Below are positions 44,101 through 55,257 of a DNA stretch of 64,000 bases, in pieces. Both the position numbers and the translations under genes were made by a program. The number at the start of each line of letters is the position of its first letter. The stretch's first letter is position 1. Origin of the DNA: Pseudomonas migulae (lineage in GTDB: Bacteria > Pseudomonadota > Gammaproteobacteria > Pseudomonadales > Pseudomonadaceae); assembly GCF_024169315.1 (NCBI RefSeq), contig NZ_JALJWR010000001.1:2563501-2627500 (forward strand). The letters run 5' to 3'. The notes below the pieces were generated by a model, which did no database searches, was not told the DNA's origin, and worked only from the letters and a program-made list of their open reading frames with translations.

Positions 44101-44193
44101 ATCGCGGGCAAGCCCGCTCCCACAGGGATTGGAGGTGACCACAAATTTAGAGTTTCACTCAAGAACCTGTGGGAGCGGGCTTGCCCGCGATGG
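44101..44193. repeat. REP doublet (inverted pair)
   Basis: Inverted REP copies (about 44101-44126 and 44166-44193) lie between the convergent PAP2 and groEL genes. Confidence 0.9.
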
Positions 44194-44232
44194 CCGCGAC
44201 TCGGTGTCCTGACAGACTAAAATGAAGGCAAT

Positions 44233-44268
44233 AAAAAACCCCGCCTGCTTTCGCAGACGGGGTTTTTC
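44233..44268. terminator. Rho-independent terminator of groEL
   Basis: AAAAACCCCG pairs with CGGGGTTTTT, with CCTGC/GCAGA extending the stem. The hairpin lies about 20 bases past the groEL stop on the leftward strand and has A/T runs on both sides, so it can serve PAP2 too. Confidence 0.9.
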
Positions 44269-44288
44269 AGTACAGGGGTAAGGCTGGC

Positions 44289-45944
<1,656 letters not shown>

Positions 45945-45981
45945 TTAAATACTTTGTAGTAGCGGGAAAATGAGCGGGGAA

Positions 45982-46275
45982 TCAGCCTTCGATGACAGCG
46001 AGGATTTCGCTCTCGCCGATAACCAGCAGGTCTTCGCCGTCAACTTTCACGGTGTTGCTGCCGGAGTAAGGGCCGAATACAACCTTGTCACCCACTTTCA
46101 CGGCCAGCGCGCGCACTTCACCGTTTTCCAGTGCTTTGCCCGGGCCTACAGCCAGGACTTCACCCTGGTTTGGCTTTTCAGCAGCCGAACCTGGCAGGAC
46201 GATACCGCCAGCGGTTTTCTTTTCTTCTTCGCTGCGACGGACGACGACGCGGTCATGCAGAGGACGAAGCTTCAT
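45982..46275 (-). CDS. groES: Co-chaperonin GroES
   Basis: A 97-residue co-chaperonin that caps GroEL. It starts [20 protein letters not shown] and includes the mobile-loop region [20 protein letters not shown] and the [14 protein letters not shown] strand. AGGAGA precedes ATG 46275. Upstream lies a leader with several hairpins and a heat-shock-type promoter candidate. Confidence 0.99.
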   Translation of the reverse strand: MKLRPLHDRVVVRRSEEEKKTAGGIVLPGSAAEKPNQGEVLAVGPGKALENGEVRALAVKVGDKVVFGPYSGSNTVKVDGEDLLVIGESEILAVIEG

Positions 46276-46351
46276 TGTCGATCTCTCCTAATTGTGGTTT
46301 TCATCGGCCGGTGTATTCCCGGCGGGTTTAACAAATCCGGCGGTGCCGGGT

Positions 46352-46399
46352 GCGGTTCGTCAAGCGAACCGCGGAAGTCTGTCTGGCGTGATCGCCAGA
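46352..46399 (-). other. Two stable hairpins in the groESL leader
   Basis: GCGGTTCG (46352-46359) pairs with CGAACCGC (46365-46372), and TCTGGCG (46382-46388) pairs with CGCCAGA (46393-46399). Both lie between the candidate heat-shock promoter and groES, so the mRNA leader of about 140 bases would be structured. Confidence 0.6.
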
Positions 46400-46417
46400 A
46401 ACCTTGCGGTGACCGTT

Positions 46418-46445
46418 ACATAAGGGCGCATAAGCTTATTACAAG
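46418..46445 (-). promoter_or_regulatory. Candidate sigma-32 (heat-shock) promoter of groESL
   Basis: On the minus strand CTTGTA, 13 bases, then CCCTTATGT resembles the sigma-32 consensus CTTGAA-N13-CCCCATNT. It lies about 143 bases before the groES start. The match is imperfect at both boxes. Confidence 0.45.
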
Positions 46446-46487
46446 GGTGGGGATCGAAATTTTTTACATCGATGCCCCGAAAACGAA

Positions 46488-46509
46488 CACGGCACCCGAA
46501 GGTGCCGTG
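46488..46509 (-). terminator. Rho-independent terminator of fxsA
   Basis: CACGGCACC and GGTGCCGTG pair around CGAA, followed on the leftward strand by TTCGTTTT. It lies 13 bases past the fxsA stop codon. Confidence 0.85.
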
Positions 46510-46522
46510 CAGGTGAAACGGT

Positions 46523-46999
46523 TTACTTGGAATCGCGGTGTTCGAACTCGCCTTCGATCACGTTCGGCTCACGGCCCAGCGGCTCGCGGGGAGCAGGACC
46601 GCCCCGTGGCTGAAGATCATCGGCGAAGGCTCGCTGACGGATCGCCGCTTCTTCGGCGCGCAGGCGCATTTTATTGGCCAGCAAACGGCGAGAGATCGGC
46701 AGCAGCATGATCAGGCCCAGCACGTCGGTGACGAAGCCCGGCAAGATCAACAGACCACCGGCCAGGGCCAGCATCAGGCCTTCGAGCATGGTCTGGGCTG
46801 GCAGTTCGCCGCGGTTCAGGCTTTCACGCGCACGCAGCGCAGTGGCCAGGCCGGCGATACGCAGCACGAACACGCCGAGCATCGAGCCGAGTATGACCAG
46901 CAGCAGGGCCGGGAAAAACCCGATCGCCCCGCTCACCTTGACGAATACGAACAGCTCCAACACCGGAAACAGTACAAAGAGCAATAAGAAAGGGCGCAT
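46523..46999 (-). CDS. fxsA: FxsA-family membrane protein
   Basis: A 158-residue inner-membrane protein. The N-terminus has hydrophobic helices (LLLFVLFPVLELFVFVKV; LLLVILGSMLGVFVLRIAG), a further pair follows (LAGGLLILPGFVTDVLGLIM), and the tail is charged and cytosolic. FxsA in E. coli affects phage T7 exclusion by F plasmid; its normal function is unclear. ATG 46999 has GAGGA 8 bases upstream, favouring it over 47056. It is next to groES, as in other Pseudomonas. Confidence 0.88.
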   Translation of the reverse strand: MRPFLLLFVLFPVLELFVFVKVSGAIGFFPALLLVILGSMLGVFVLRIAGLATALRARESLNRGELPAQTMLEGLMLALAGGLLILPGFVTDVLGLIMLLPISRRLLANKMRLRAEEAAIRQRAFADDLQPRGGPAPREPLGREPNVIEGEFEHRDSK

Positions 47000-47065
47000 C
47001 AAATGGTTCCTCAACGCAAGAATGCCTTGCCAGTCTTCCCTAGATGACGTCGCCATTGCGTGAAT

Positions 47066-47797
47066 TCAAGCGTCAGCCACTTCATTTTTCGGCCAATGCT
47101 CGGCGTGAGCCAGGAAAACCAAGACTTCGCGGACTTGTGTCGGCGTATTACATGGCGCTTGAAACGGTAGCCAGTAGAGTCCCTGACCGATGCGCAGGTG
47201 CATGCCTTCCGTGTCGATCCCGGCCAGTTGCGCCGGCTCGGTTTTCGGCAGTCCGGCGAGGTCGACGTAGTGGGCGATGGCTTTGGCGTGATCGGCATTC
47301 ATGTGCTCGACCATGCTTACTTCCGCCTTGCCCGCGAAGGGATTGGCCAGTGTCAGCTGATCGACCCAGTGAATCGCGCCGAAACCGCCGATGTAGCGGT
47401 GACGCACGGGGTTGAGCACCCAGAAATCGAAATCGTGGGCCTTGTGGTAGCTCTGCGAATCCGGGAAATAGCGGTAGTAACGCTCGGCCGCGGCTTCGAT
47501 GACGGCCTCGTCTACAAGCTTTTCCGCTTCGGCGAGGTAAGTCAGGCGACCGACGGCTTGCACGTCTTCAGCCTCACGCTCGCCCACGAACAGTGAGCAT
47601 TTCGGATCTTTTTGCAGGTTATGCGTGTGCTGGGCGATGCGGCTGATCAGGATCAGCGGCCGCCCCTGCCCGTCCAGGCAGTACGGAACCACCGAGCCAA
47701 ACGGGAAGCCGGGCATCGCCTTGGAGTGCGTCGAGAGCACTCCACGGTATTCCTTGAGAAGCAATTCTCGGGCATTCTTGGCCGCTTCAACGCTCAA
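47066..47797 (-). CDS. HugZ-like heme-utilisation family protein (PNPOx-like plus DUF2470)
   Basis: A 243-residue cytosolic protein with a pyridoxamine-phosphate-oxidase-like split barrel (about residues 10-150; FPFGSVVPYCLDGQGRPLIL) and a C-terminal DUF2470 domain (VSMVEHMNADHAKAIAHYV). HugZ members bind and degrade heme, or act as flavin proteins. I place the start at TTG 47797 because AAGGAG lies 7 bases upstream; longer frames reach 47941 but would overlap the divergent SDR promoter. Confidence 0.8.
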   Translation of the reverse strand: MSVEAAKNARELLLKEYRGVLSTHSKAMPGFPFGSVVPYCLDGQGRPLILISRIAQHTHNLQKDPKCSLFVGEREAEDVQAVGRLTYLAEAEKLVDEAVIEAAAERYYRYFPDSQSYHKAHDFDFWVLNPVRHRYIGGFGAIHWVDQLTLANPFAGKAEVSMVEHMNADHAKAIAHYVDLAGLPKTEPAQLAGIDTEGMHLRIGQGLYWLPFQAPCNTPTQVREVLVFLAHAEHWPKNEVADA

Positions 47798-47961
47798 TTT
47801 ATGACTCCTTATATAGAATCCGTCGAAAAAACGGACAGGCGACTGGTGAAAGTTCCAGTCCGCCATCGGGGCAGTTCTCATGTGCAACCAGGCTACATCC
47901 GGTGCAGATCGAGAGGCTCTCTTGAAGGAAGACCACTCCAACCTGCTACCGGGGCATGCGA

Positions 47962-48720
47962 ATGCAACTCACTGACAAAGTAATCATTATCACGGGCGGT
48001 TGCCAGGGTTTAGGCCGTTCGATGGCCGAGTATTTCGCCGGCAAAGGCGCGAAGCTTGCGCTGGTTGACCTGAACCAGGAAAAGCTCGACGACACCGTTG
48101 CCGCGTGCAAGGCCAAGGGTGTCGAGGCCCGCGCCTACCTGTGCAACGTCGCCAATGAAGAGCAGGTGACGCACATGGTCGCCCAGGTGGCCGAAGATTT
48201 CGGCGCGATCCATGGCCTGATCAACAACGCCGGGATCCTGCGCGACGGCCTGCTGCTCAAGGTCAAGGACGGCGAAATGACCAAGATGAGCCTGGCCCAG
48301 TGGCAGGCGGTCATCGATGTCAACCTGACAGGCGTGTTCCTGTGCACCCGTGAAGTCGCGGCGAAAATGGTCGAGCTGAACAACAGCGGCGCGATCATCA
48401 ATATCTCCTCGATCTCTCGCGCCGGCAACGTCGGCCAGACCAACTATTCCGCCGCCAAGGCCGGTGTCGCGGCGGCGACCGTGACCTGGGCGAAAGAACT
48501 GGCACGCTATGGCATCCGCGTCGCGGGTATTGCGCCTGGCTTTATCGAAACCGAGATGACCTTGGGCATGAAGCCTGAAGCACTGGAGAAAATGACGTCC
48601 GGGATTCCGCTCAAGCGCATGGGCAAGCCGGAAGAGATCGCCCATTCGGCGGCGTACATTTTCGAGAATGACTACTACACCGGCCGGATTCTGGAGATGG
48701 ATGGCGGGTTGCGGATCTAA
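47962..48720 (+). CDS. Short-chain dehydrogenase/reductase (FabG-like)
   Basis: A 252-residue classical SDR. Motifs: the cofactor site [23 protein letters not shown] in [13 protein letters not shown], Ser in [15 protein letters not shown] and the catalytic YSAAK. The fold and size match 3-oxoacyl-ACP reductase-like enzymes, but FabG proper lies in the fatty-acid cluster, so another hydroxyacyl or keto substrate is likely. GGGG lies 7 bases before ATG 47962. A REP doublet follows. Confidence 0.85.
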   Translation: MQLTDKVIIITGGCQGLGRSMAEYFAGKGAKLALVDLNQEKLDDTVAACKAKGVEARAYLCNVANEEQVTHMVAQVAEDFGAIHGLINNAGILRDGLLLKVKDGEMTKMSLAQWQAVIDVNLTGVFLCTREVAAKMVELNNSGAIINISSISRAGNVGQTNYSAAKAGVAAATVTWAKELARYGIRVAGIAPGFIETEMTLGMKPEALEKMTSGIPLKRMGKPEEIAHSAAYIFENDYYTGRILEMDGGLRI

Positions 48721-48738
48721 GCAACACCCAAAACAACT

Positions 48739-48827
48739 GTGGGAGCGGGCTTGCTCGCGAATGCGGTGTGTCACTCAACAGATTAGTTGGCTGATCTACC
48801 GCATTCGCGAGCAAGCCCGCTCCCACA
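48739..48827. repeat. REP doublet (inverted pair)
   Basis: Inverted copies of GGGAGCGGGCTTGCTCGC and its reverse complement (about 48739-48767 and 48799-48827) fill the gap between the convergent SDR and apbC genes. Confidence 0.92.
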
Positions 48828-48847
48828 TTTAACCGTATTTCAGATCA

Positions 48848-49942
48848 TCAATCGTCGCTGATGGTGATGTTCGGCATTGCCGGCGATACCGCTTCCTGCA
48901 ACACAATCCGCGCGCCGACATGGCGGGCGAGTTCCTGGTAGACCAGCGCGATCGGGCTGTCCGGCTCGGCGATCACCGTTGGCTTGCCGCCGTCGGCCTG
49001 TTCGCGAATGGCCATTGCCAGCGGCAACGAAGCCAGCAGTTCAACGCCATATTGATTGGCCAGCTTCACTCCCCCGCCCTCACCGAACAGATGCTCGGCA
49101 TGCCCGCAGTTCGAGCAGATGTGCACGGCCATGTTTTCCACCACGCCCAGCACCGGGATGTTGACCTTGCGGAACATCTCCACGCCTTTGCGCGCGTCCA
49201 GCAGCGCCAGGTCTTGCGGGGTGGTGACAATGACCGCGCCGGCGACAGGGACTTTCTGCGCCAGGGTCAGCTGGATGTCGCCGGTGCCTGGCGGCATGTC
49301 GATGACCAGATAATCCAGGTCGCCCCAGGCGGTTTGTGTCACCAGTTGCAACAGCGCGCCGGAAACCATCGGCCCACGCCAGACCATCGGCGTGTTGTCG
49401 TCGGTCAGGAACGCCATCGACATCACTTCGACGCCATGGGACTCGATCGGCACAAACCACTTCTGATCCTTGACCTTTGGTCGGGTGCCTTCGGGAATGC
49501 CGAACATGATGCCCTGGCTCGGACCGTAAATGTCCGCGTCGAGGATCCCGACCTTGGCGCCTTCGCGGGCCAGGGCCAGCGCGAGGTTGGCGGCGGTGGT
49601 GGATTTGCCCACGCCGCCTTTGCCGGAGGCCACGGCGACAACATTCTTGACGTTGGCCAGGCCCGGAATCTGTGCCTGAGCCTTGTGCGCGGCGATCACG
49701 CTGGTGATCTCTACCCGGGCACTGGTGACGCCGTCGAGGCCTTCGATGGCCATTTGCAGCATCTGTGCCCAGCCACTTTTAAACAGACCGGCGGCGTAAC
49801 CCAACTCCAGCTGGACGCTGACGCGATCAGCCTGGATGTCGATGTTGCGCACGCACCCGGCGGTGACCGGGTCCTGGTTCAGGTAAGGGTCGGTGTACTG
49901 GCGAAGGACGGCTTCCACCGCTGCGCGATTGACGGCGCTCAT
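48848..49942 (-). CDS. apbC: Iron-sulfur cluster carrier ATPase ApbC/Mrp
   Basis: A 364-residue P-loop ATPase that carries [4Fe-4S] clusters to target enzymes. An N-terminal DUF59-like domain (about residues 1-80) is followed by the deviant Walker A (ASGKGGVGKSTTAANLALAL), DADIYGPSQ, and the paired cysteines CSNCGH that hold the bridging cluster. ATG 49942 has GGAG 6 bases upstream; the frame open to 50038 is an extension without support. It is divergent from metG, as in other Pseudomonas. Confidence 0.94.
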   Translation of the reverse strand: MSAVNRAAVEAVLRQYTDPYLNQDPVTAGCVRNIDIQADRVSVQLELGYAAGLFKSGWAQMLQMAIEGLDGVTSARVEITSVIAAHKAQAQIPGLANVKNVVAVASGKGGVGKSTTAANLALALAREGAKVGILDADIYGPSQGIMFGIPEGTRPKVKDQKWFVPIESHGVEVMSMAFLTDDNTPMVWRGPMVSGALLQLVTQTAWGDLDYLVIDMPPGTGDIQLTLAQKVPVAGAVIVTTPQDLALLDARKGVEMFRKVNIPVLGVVENMAVHICSNCGHAEHLFGEGGGVKLANQYGVELLASLPLAMAIREQADGGKPTVIAEPDSPIALVYQELARHVGARIVLQEAVSPAMPNITISDD

Positions 49943-50313
49943 GGGCAACTCCGATAGCAAGACTGGAAAATCAGGCGGGTATCCTAACCGTTCTAGATCA
50001 TGGACGGCATGTCCGCCGAAGATTTGTGGCAACCACATCCCTGTGGCGCGGGGGCTTGCCTGTGGCGAGGGGATTTATCCCCGTTCGGCTGCGCAGCAGT
50101 CGTAAATCCAGCGCACTCGGTTTACTGGATGTACCGTGATGGCAAATTCATGGGGCGGCTTCGCCACCCAACGGGGATCAATCCCCTCGCCACAGACAAA
50201 TCACCACGCCACAGCACTGTTGTGCCAACAAGCCCTCGGCCCCCTCGGGGGTGAAAAATATGCGCCGGCGCTTTATAGTGGCCGACCTCCGTTTCATCAA
50301 GTAGCCGAGCCCC
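49943..50313. other. Divergent apbC/metG intergenic region
   Basis: These 371 bases contain both promoters and one copy of the second palindromic repeat family (50041-50195). I see no short gene; open frames here fall inside the repeat. Confidence 0.6.
50041..50195. repeat. Palindromic repeat of the second family (GTGGCGAGGGG type), copy 3
   Basis: CTGTGGCGCGGGGGCTTGCC and then TGTGGCGAGGGGATTTATCC open the element; CGGCTGCGCAGCAGTCG lies inside; GGGCGGCTTCGCCACCCA and AATCCCCTCGCCACAG close it. The doubled left edge suggests a tandem insertion or partial duplication. It matches copies near 14.0 and 21.4 kb. Confidence 0.85.
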
Positions 50314-52365
50314 ATGTCCGAGCCACGCAAGATCCTCGTCACCAGCGCCCTGCCCTATGCCAATGGTTCGATCCATCTTGGCCACATGCTGGAATACATC
50401 CAGACCGATATGTGGGTGCGCTTCCAGAAGCACCGCGGCAATCAATGCATCTATGTCTGCGCCGACGACGCCCACGGTTCGGCCATCATGCTGCGCGCGG
50501 AAAAGGAAGGCATCACCCCGGAACAACTGATCGCCAACGTCCAGGCTGAACACAGCGCCGACTTTGCCGAGTTCCTGGTGGACTTCGACAACTTCCACTC
50601 CACTCACGCCGAAGAAAACCGTGAGCTGTCGAGCCAGATCTACCTGAAGCTGCGCGACGCCGGGCACATCGCCCAGCGCTCGATCACTCAGTACTTCGAC
50701 CCGGAAAAGAAAATGTTCCTGGCCGACCGCTTCATCAAGGGCACCTGCCCGAAATGCGGCACTGAAGACCAGTACGGCGACAACTGCGAAAAATGCGGTG
50801 CAACCTATGCACCGACCGACCTGAAGGATCCGAAGTCGGCGATCTCCGGCGCCACCCCGGTGCTCAAGGATTCCCAGCACTTCTTCTTCAAGTTGCCGGA
50901 CTTCCAGGAAATGCTGCAAGCCTGGACCCGCAGCGGCACCCTGCAAGACGCCGTCGCCAACAAGATCGCCGAATGGCTGGATGCCGGCCTGCAACAGTGG
51001 GACATCTCCCGCGATGCGCCGTACTTCGGTTTCGAAATCCCAGGCGAGCCAGGCAAATACTTCTACGTCTGGCTGGACGCGCCGATCGGCTACATGGCCA
51101 GCTTCAAGAACCTCTGCAACCGTACGCCGGAGCTGGATTTCGATGCGTTCTGGGGCAAGGATTCCACCGCCGAGCTGTATCACTTCATCGGCAAGGACAT
51201 CGTCAACTTCCACGCCCTGTTCTGGCCAGCGATGCTCGAAGGCGCCGGTTTCCGTAAACCGACCGGCATCAACGTGCACGGCTACCTGACCGTCAACGGC
51301 CAGAAAATGTCCAAGTCCCGTGGCACCTTCATCAAGGCCCGGACCTACCTCGATCACCTGTCGCCGGAATACCTGCGTTATTACTACGCGGCCAAACTGG
51401 GCCGTGGCGTCGACGACCTCGACCTGAACCTCGAAGACTTCGTGCAGAAGGTCAACTCCGACCTCGTCGGCAAAGTCGTCAACATCGCCAGCCGCTGTGC
51501 CGGTTTCATCCACAAAGGCAACGCCGGTGTGCTGGTGGCGGGTAACGCCGCACCGGAACTGACCGAAGCCTTCCTCGCCGCAGCGCCGAGTATCGCCGAG
51601 GCCTACGAGGCTCGCGACTTCGCCCGTGCCATGCGCGAGATCATGGGCCTGGCCGACCGCGCCAACGCGTGGATCGCTGACAAGGCACCGTGGTCGCTGA
51701 ACAAACAGGAAGGCAAGCACGATGAAGTCCAGGCCATCTGCGCCCTGGGCATCAACCTGTTCCGCCAGTTGGTGATTTTCCTCAAGCCCGTCCTTCCGCT
51801 GCTGGCCGCCGATGCCGAGGCGTTCCTGAACGTCGCGCCGCTGACCTGGGACGACCACGCGACCTTGCTCAGCAACCATCAGCTGAACGAGTTCAAACCG
51901 TTGATGACCCGTATCGACCCGGTGAAAGTGCAAGCCATGACCGATGCTTCGAAAGAAGACCTGACCGCCAGCCAGACCGACACCGGCGAAGCGGCACCTG
52001 CCGGCAACGGCGAACTGGCCAAGGATCCGCTGTCGCCGGAGATCGAGTTCGATGCGTTTGCTGCGATCGACCTGCGCGTCGCCCTGATCGTCAAGGCCGA
52101 ACACGTGGAAGGTGCCGACAAGCTGTTGCGCCTGACCCTGGACATCGGTGACGAGCAACGCAACGTGTTCTCCGGGATCAAGAGCGCTTATCCGGACCCG
52201 TCCAAGCTCGATGGTCGCCTGACCATGATGATCGCCAACCTCAAGCCACGGAAAATGAAGTTCGGCATCTCCGAAGGCATGGTGATGGCGGCCGGTCCTG
52301 GCGGTGAAGAAATCTACCTGCTCAGCCCCGACAGCGGCGCCAAGCCGGGTCAACGCATCAAGTAA
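50314..52365 (+). CDS. metG: Methionyl-tRNA synthetase
   Basis: A 683-residue class I synthetase that charges tRNA-Met. The HIGH motif is [10 protein letters not shown], the KMSKS motif is [11 protein letters not shown], and four cysteines (CPKC ... CEKC) form the zinc knuckle. A C-terminal Trbp111-like tRNA-binding domain (about residues 575-683; [20 protein letters not shown]) supports dimerisation. Length is typical of the dimeric gamma-proteobacterial enzyme. A hairpin follows before rnfA. Confidence 0.98.
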   Translation: MSEPRKILVTSALPYANGSIHLGHMLEYIQTDMWVRFQKHRGNQCIYVCADDAHGSAIMLRAEKEGITPEQLIANVQAEHSADFAEFLVDFDNFHSTHAEENRELSSQIYLKLRDAGHIAQRSITQYFDPEKKMFLADRFIKGTCPKCGTEDQYGDNCEKCGATYAPTDLKDPKSAISGATPVLKDSQHFFFKLPDFQEMLQAWTRSGTLQDAVANKIAEWLDAGLQQWDISRDAPYFGFEIPGEPGKYFYVWLDAPIGYMASFKNLCNRTPELDFDAFWGKDSTAELYHFIGKDIVNFHALFWPAMLEGAGFRKPTGINVHGYLTVNGQKMSKSRGTFIKARTYLDHLSPEYLRYYYAAKLGRGVDDLDLNLEDFVQKVNSDLVGKVVNIASRCAGFIHKGNAGVLVAGNAAPELTEAFLAAAPSIAEAYEARDFARAMREIMGLADRANAWIADKAPWSLNKQEGKHDEVQAICALGINLFRQLVIFLKPVLPLLAADAEAFLNVAPLTWDDHATLLSNHQLNEFKPLMTRIDPVKVQAMTDASKEDLTASQTDTGEAAPAGNGELAKDPLSPEIEFDAFAAIDLRVALIVKAEHVEGADKLLRLTLDIGDEQRNVFSGIKSAYPDPSKLDGRLTMMIANLKPRKMKFGISEGMVMAAGPGGEEIYLLSPDSGAKPGQRIK

Positions 52366-52382
52366 GGTTCTGCGGTAAAACG

Positions 52383-52418
52383 ATCCCACAGTCGTGCCCG
52401 GCGCGACTGTGGGATTTT
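52383..52418 (+). terminator. Rho-independent terminator of metG
   Basis: ATCCCACAGTCG and CGACTGTGGGAT pair perfectly over 12 bases around a 9-base loop and are followed by TTTTC, 18 bases after the metG stop. Confidence 0.8.
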
Positions 52419-52494
52419 CATATCTGGCCCACCCTCCTTCCTTGCCGGATAATGCCTAACCTTGTCAGACAGGCTTTCTTTTTCCGGCACGATC

Positions 52495-53064
52495 ATGACC
52501 GAGATTGTACTTACGCTTATCAGTGCTGCCCTGATCAACAACTTCGTGTTGCACTGGCCGCTGGGCGTCGATCCGCTACTGAGCGCAGAGCGTCGTCAGG
52601 TGCATGCACTGGGCATCGCGACGACGTGCCTGATGCTGATCGTCGGCATGCTCGGTCATGTGCTCTACCACTGGCTGCTGGTGCCGCTGGGGTTGAGTTC
52701 GCTCGGCCTGTTCGTGTTTTTACCCCTGAGCATTTTGCTGATCGCGCCGCTGCTGACGCTGCTGCCGAAGCTGTTTTCAACGCTTTCGTTCGAAGGGCTC
52801 TGGCCATTGCTGCTCGGCAATGCCGGCGTCCTGGGTCTGGCGCTGATCAACGTGCAGGACGACAAGGGATTTTTCCACGCTACGGCCTTGAGCCTCGGCG
52901 CCGGGTTGGGTTTCTGGCTGGTGCTGAGTCTGTTCTGCGACTTGCGCCAGCGCACTCTCGATAACGATATTCCCCTGCCCTTTCGCGGCCTGCCGATCGA
53001 CCTGATCGGCGCCGGTTTGATTGCAGTGGCTTTTCTCGGATTCAGTGGACTGATCAAAACATGA
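52495..53064 (+). CDS. rnfA: Rnf/Rsx complex subunit A, lacking cluster cysteines
   Basis: A 189-residue integral membrane protein with six predicted helices, aligned along its whole length with RnfA. The family start NNFVL is kept ([13 protein letters not shown]), as are the end motifs [10 protein letters not shown] and LGFSGLIK. At the two sites where RnfA normally has cysteines for an intramembrane [2Fe-2S] cluster, this protein has LGVDP (Asp26 for Cys) and LLGNAGVLG (Ala110 for Cys). Electron transfer through it should be changed or lost. ATG 52495 is the canonical start. Its stop overlaps rnfB by 4 bases. Confidence 0.9.
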   Translation: MTEIVLTLISAALINNFVLHWPLGVDPLLSAERRQVHALGIATTCLMLIVGMLGHVLYHWLLVPLGLSSLGLFVFLPLSILLIAPLLTLLPKLFSTLSFEGLWPLLLGNAGVLGLALINVQDDKGFFHATALSLGAGLGFWLVLSLFCDLRQRTLDNDIPLPFRGLPIDLIGAGLIAVAFLGFSGLIKT

Positions 53065-54281
53065 GTCTGATTCAACGCATCGACGCCCTGTTGCCGCAGA
53101 CCCAGTGCGGCAAGTGTGGCCACCCCGGATGCAAGCCGTACGCCGAGGGCATTGCCAGCGGCGAGCCGATCAACAAATGCCCGCCCGGTGGCAGCGAAAC
53201 CATCTCGGCGCTGGCCGATTTGCTGAAAGTACCGGTGCTGGAACTGGACGTCAGCCGCGGTTCGGCACCGGCGCAAATCGCCTACATCCGCGAGGCCGAG
53301 TGCATTGGTTGCACCAAATGCATTCAAGCGTGCCCGGTAGATGCCATCGTCGGCGCGGCGAAATTGATGCACACGGTGATCATCGACGAATGCACCGGCT
53401 GCGACCTCTGCGTGGCGCCCTGCCCGGTGGATTGCATCGAGATGCATCCGTTGCCGCTGGCCACGGTGCTGCCGATTGTCGGTGGCCTGGCGTTCAGCCT
53501 TGAGGAACAACAGGCGCGTACCGCCAAACGCAATCACGCACGGCGCCGCTTTGAGCAGCGCAATGCGCGTTTGCGTAGGGAAGAAGAACAGAAACTCGCC
53601 GAGCGCCAGGCCCGGGCACATCGCGCGGCGCAACACACTGAAGTGACGACGCTCGACCCGGTTCAGGCCGCGCTGGAAAGGGTCCGTGCGCAGAAAGCGG
53701 CGAATGCCGATGCGGCGGTGAAGAAAGCCAAGATCGATCTGGCGATGAGCCGCGCGCAATTGAACAAATCGCTCAAGGCGTTCGGCCATCCGCCGACCTT
53801 CGAACAGCAATCGCAACTGATTGTCCTGCAACAGCAGTTCGAAGCGTCGGAACAAGCCCTGGCGCAGCTGGAAAGCAGCACACCGCCAGTCGCTGCCGCT
53901 GCACCCACTGCGCCAGTGAAGGACGCCGAGCTGAAACGGGCGAAAATTCAGCTGGCCATGCGCCGCGCCGAACTCAAGAAAGCCCAGGCCAGCGAGGCGC
54001 CCGCCGAGCAGATCGAAGCCTTGGAACGCGCACTCGGCGACGCCGAAAAAGCCCTCCACACCGCCGAGGCTGCGAGCGAACAACCTTTACCTGACCTGGC
54101 GCGTGTTGAAAAACGCCCCATCGACAACCAGCTTCGCCAACTGAAAACCGAATTGGCCTACGCTCGCGCCGACGTCAGCAAACTCGAACGACGCACCGAC
54201 ACACCCGCCGAGCAGATGACCAAGGCGCGCGCCCGCCTACAGGAAGCCGAGCGTCAGGTGGATGCCTATGTCGCCCCTTGA
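53061..54281 (+). CDS. rnfB: Rnf/Rsx complex subunit B with a long coiled-coil tail
   Basis: A 406-residue ferredoxin-like protein. Residues 1-45 hold a 4Fe-4S motif (Cys16, 19, 24, 40), and residues 75-125 a two-cluster ferredoxin (Cys81/84/87/91 and Cys111/114/117/121), so all 12 ligands are intact. The usual N-terminal membrane helix is absent; the protein begins directly at [15 protein letters not shown]. After residue 150 comes an Ala/Lys/Glu/Arg-rich tail with three repeats of about 50 residues ([40 protein letters not shown]). Normal RnfB is about 190 residues. Such repeats resemble the tail of proteobacterial RnfC, whose gene is missing here. Confidence 0.92.
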   Translation: MSLIQRIDALLPQTQCGKCGHPGCKPYAEGIASGEPINKCPPGGSETISALADLLKVPVLELDVSRGSAPAQIAYIREAECIGCTKCIQACPVDAIVGAAKLMHTVIIDECTGCDLCVAPCPVDCIEMHPLPLATVLPIVGGLAFSLEEQQARTAKRNHARRRFEQRNARLRREEEQKLAERQARAHRAAQHTEVTTLDPVQAALERVRAQKAANADAAVKKAKIDLAMSRAQLNKSLKAFGHPPTFEQQSQLIVLQQQFEASEQALAQLESSTPPVAAAAPTAPVKDAELKRAKIQLAMRRAELKKAQASEAPAEQIEALERALGDAEKALHTAEAASEQPLPDLARVEKRPIDNQLRQLKTELAYARADVSKLERRTDTPAEQMTKARARLQEAERQVDAYVAP

Positions 54282-55257
54282 ATCGGTCGACGAGCGCCTG
54301 CAGCAGGCCATGAAGCTGGTGTTGCTGGCCACCGTGCCGGGCATGCTGGTGCTGTTCTGGTTGTATGGCTGGGGTGTACTGATCAACCTGATTCTGGCCG
54401 GCGTTACTGCGCTGGCCGTTGAAGCGGTAGTGCTGCGGCTGCGCAAACGTGAGCTCAAACCGACCTTGAGCGACGGCAGCGCGCTGGTCAGTGCGACATT
54501 GCTGGCCCTGGCCTTGCCGCCGTATTGCCCGTGGTGGCTGACGGTCTGTGCCGCAGCGTTCGCGCTGTCCGGCAAACAGTTGTATGGCGGAGTCGGAAAA
54601 AATCCGTTCAACCCGGCGATGCTCGGTTTTGCCCTGGTACTGGTGGCGTTTCCCCAGCAGATGACCCATTGGCCATCGTCCCACGGCATGAACCTGCTCG
54701 GCGGTTTGCAGCAAGTGTTCGGTTTCAGCCTCAGCCAGACCCCGGATGCCTGGGTCCAGGCCACGGCGCTGGACAGCTTGAGAATCAATAAAAGCCTGAC
54801 CATGGACGAACTCTTCGCCGGCAATCCGGCCTTCGGCCACTTCGGCGCGCGCGGCGTGGAATGGGTCAACCTGGCCTTTCTGGCGGGCGGCGTGTTTCTG
54901 CTGCAACGGCGGGTGTTCAGCTGGCATGCGCCGGTGGGCATGCTTGCCAGCCTGTTCGTTATCAGCCTGCTGTGCTGGAACGGGTCGGGGTCCGATTCCC
55001 ATGGCTCGCCACTGTTCCATCTGCTCACCGGCGCGAGCATGCTGGGTGCGTTCTTTATCGTCACGGAACCGGTGTCGGGCGCCAAAAGCCCTGGCGGACG
55101 GCTGATGTTCGGCGCGGGCGTGGGACTGCTGACTTACCTGATTCGTACCTGGGGCGGTTATCCGGACGGCGTGGCGTTTGCGGTGTTGCTGATGAACCTC
55201 TGCGTGCCGGCGCTGGATCGATTTGTTGCGTCGAGACAGGAGCGTGCTGCGCCATGA
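54268..55257 (+). CDS. rnfD: Rnf/Rsx complex subunit D
   Basis: A 329-residue membrane subunit with about nine helices that covalently binds FMN. The expected attachment threonine is Thr166 in [10 protein letters not shown]. The conserved [20 protein letters not shown] segment is present. I chose ATG 54268, with AGGTG 7 bases upstream; ATG 54262 is also possible. It overlaps the end of rnfB and the start of rnfG, so the operon is tightly coupled. No rnfC gene lies between rnfB and rnfD, where it is normally found. Confidence 0.9.
   Translation: MSPLESVDERLQQAMKLVLLATVPGMLVLFWLYGWGVLINLILAGVTALAVEAVVLRLRKRELKPTLSDGSALVSATLLALALPPYCPWWLTVCAAAFALSGKQLYGGVGKNPFNPAMLGFALVLVAFPQQMTHWPSSHGMNLLGGLQQVFGFSLSQTPDAWVQATALDSLRINKSLTMDELFAGNPAFGHFGARGVEWVNLAFLAGGVFLLQRRVFSWHAPVGMLASLFVISLLCWNGSGSDSHGSPLFHLLTGASMLGAFFIVTEPVSGAKSPGGRLMFGAGVGLLTYLIRTWGGYPDGVAFAVLLMNLCVPALDRFVASRQERAAP

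Noticed and set aside
50122..52389. Open frame of about 755 codons antisense to metG
   Set aside because: It is a shadow of metG caused by third-position GC bias; no domain or ribosome site supports it.
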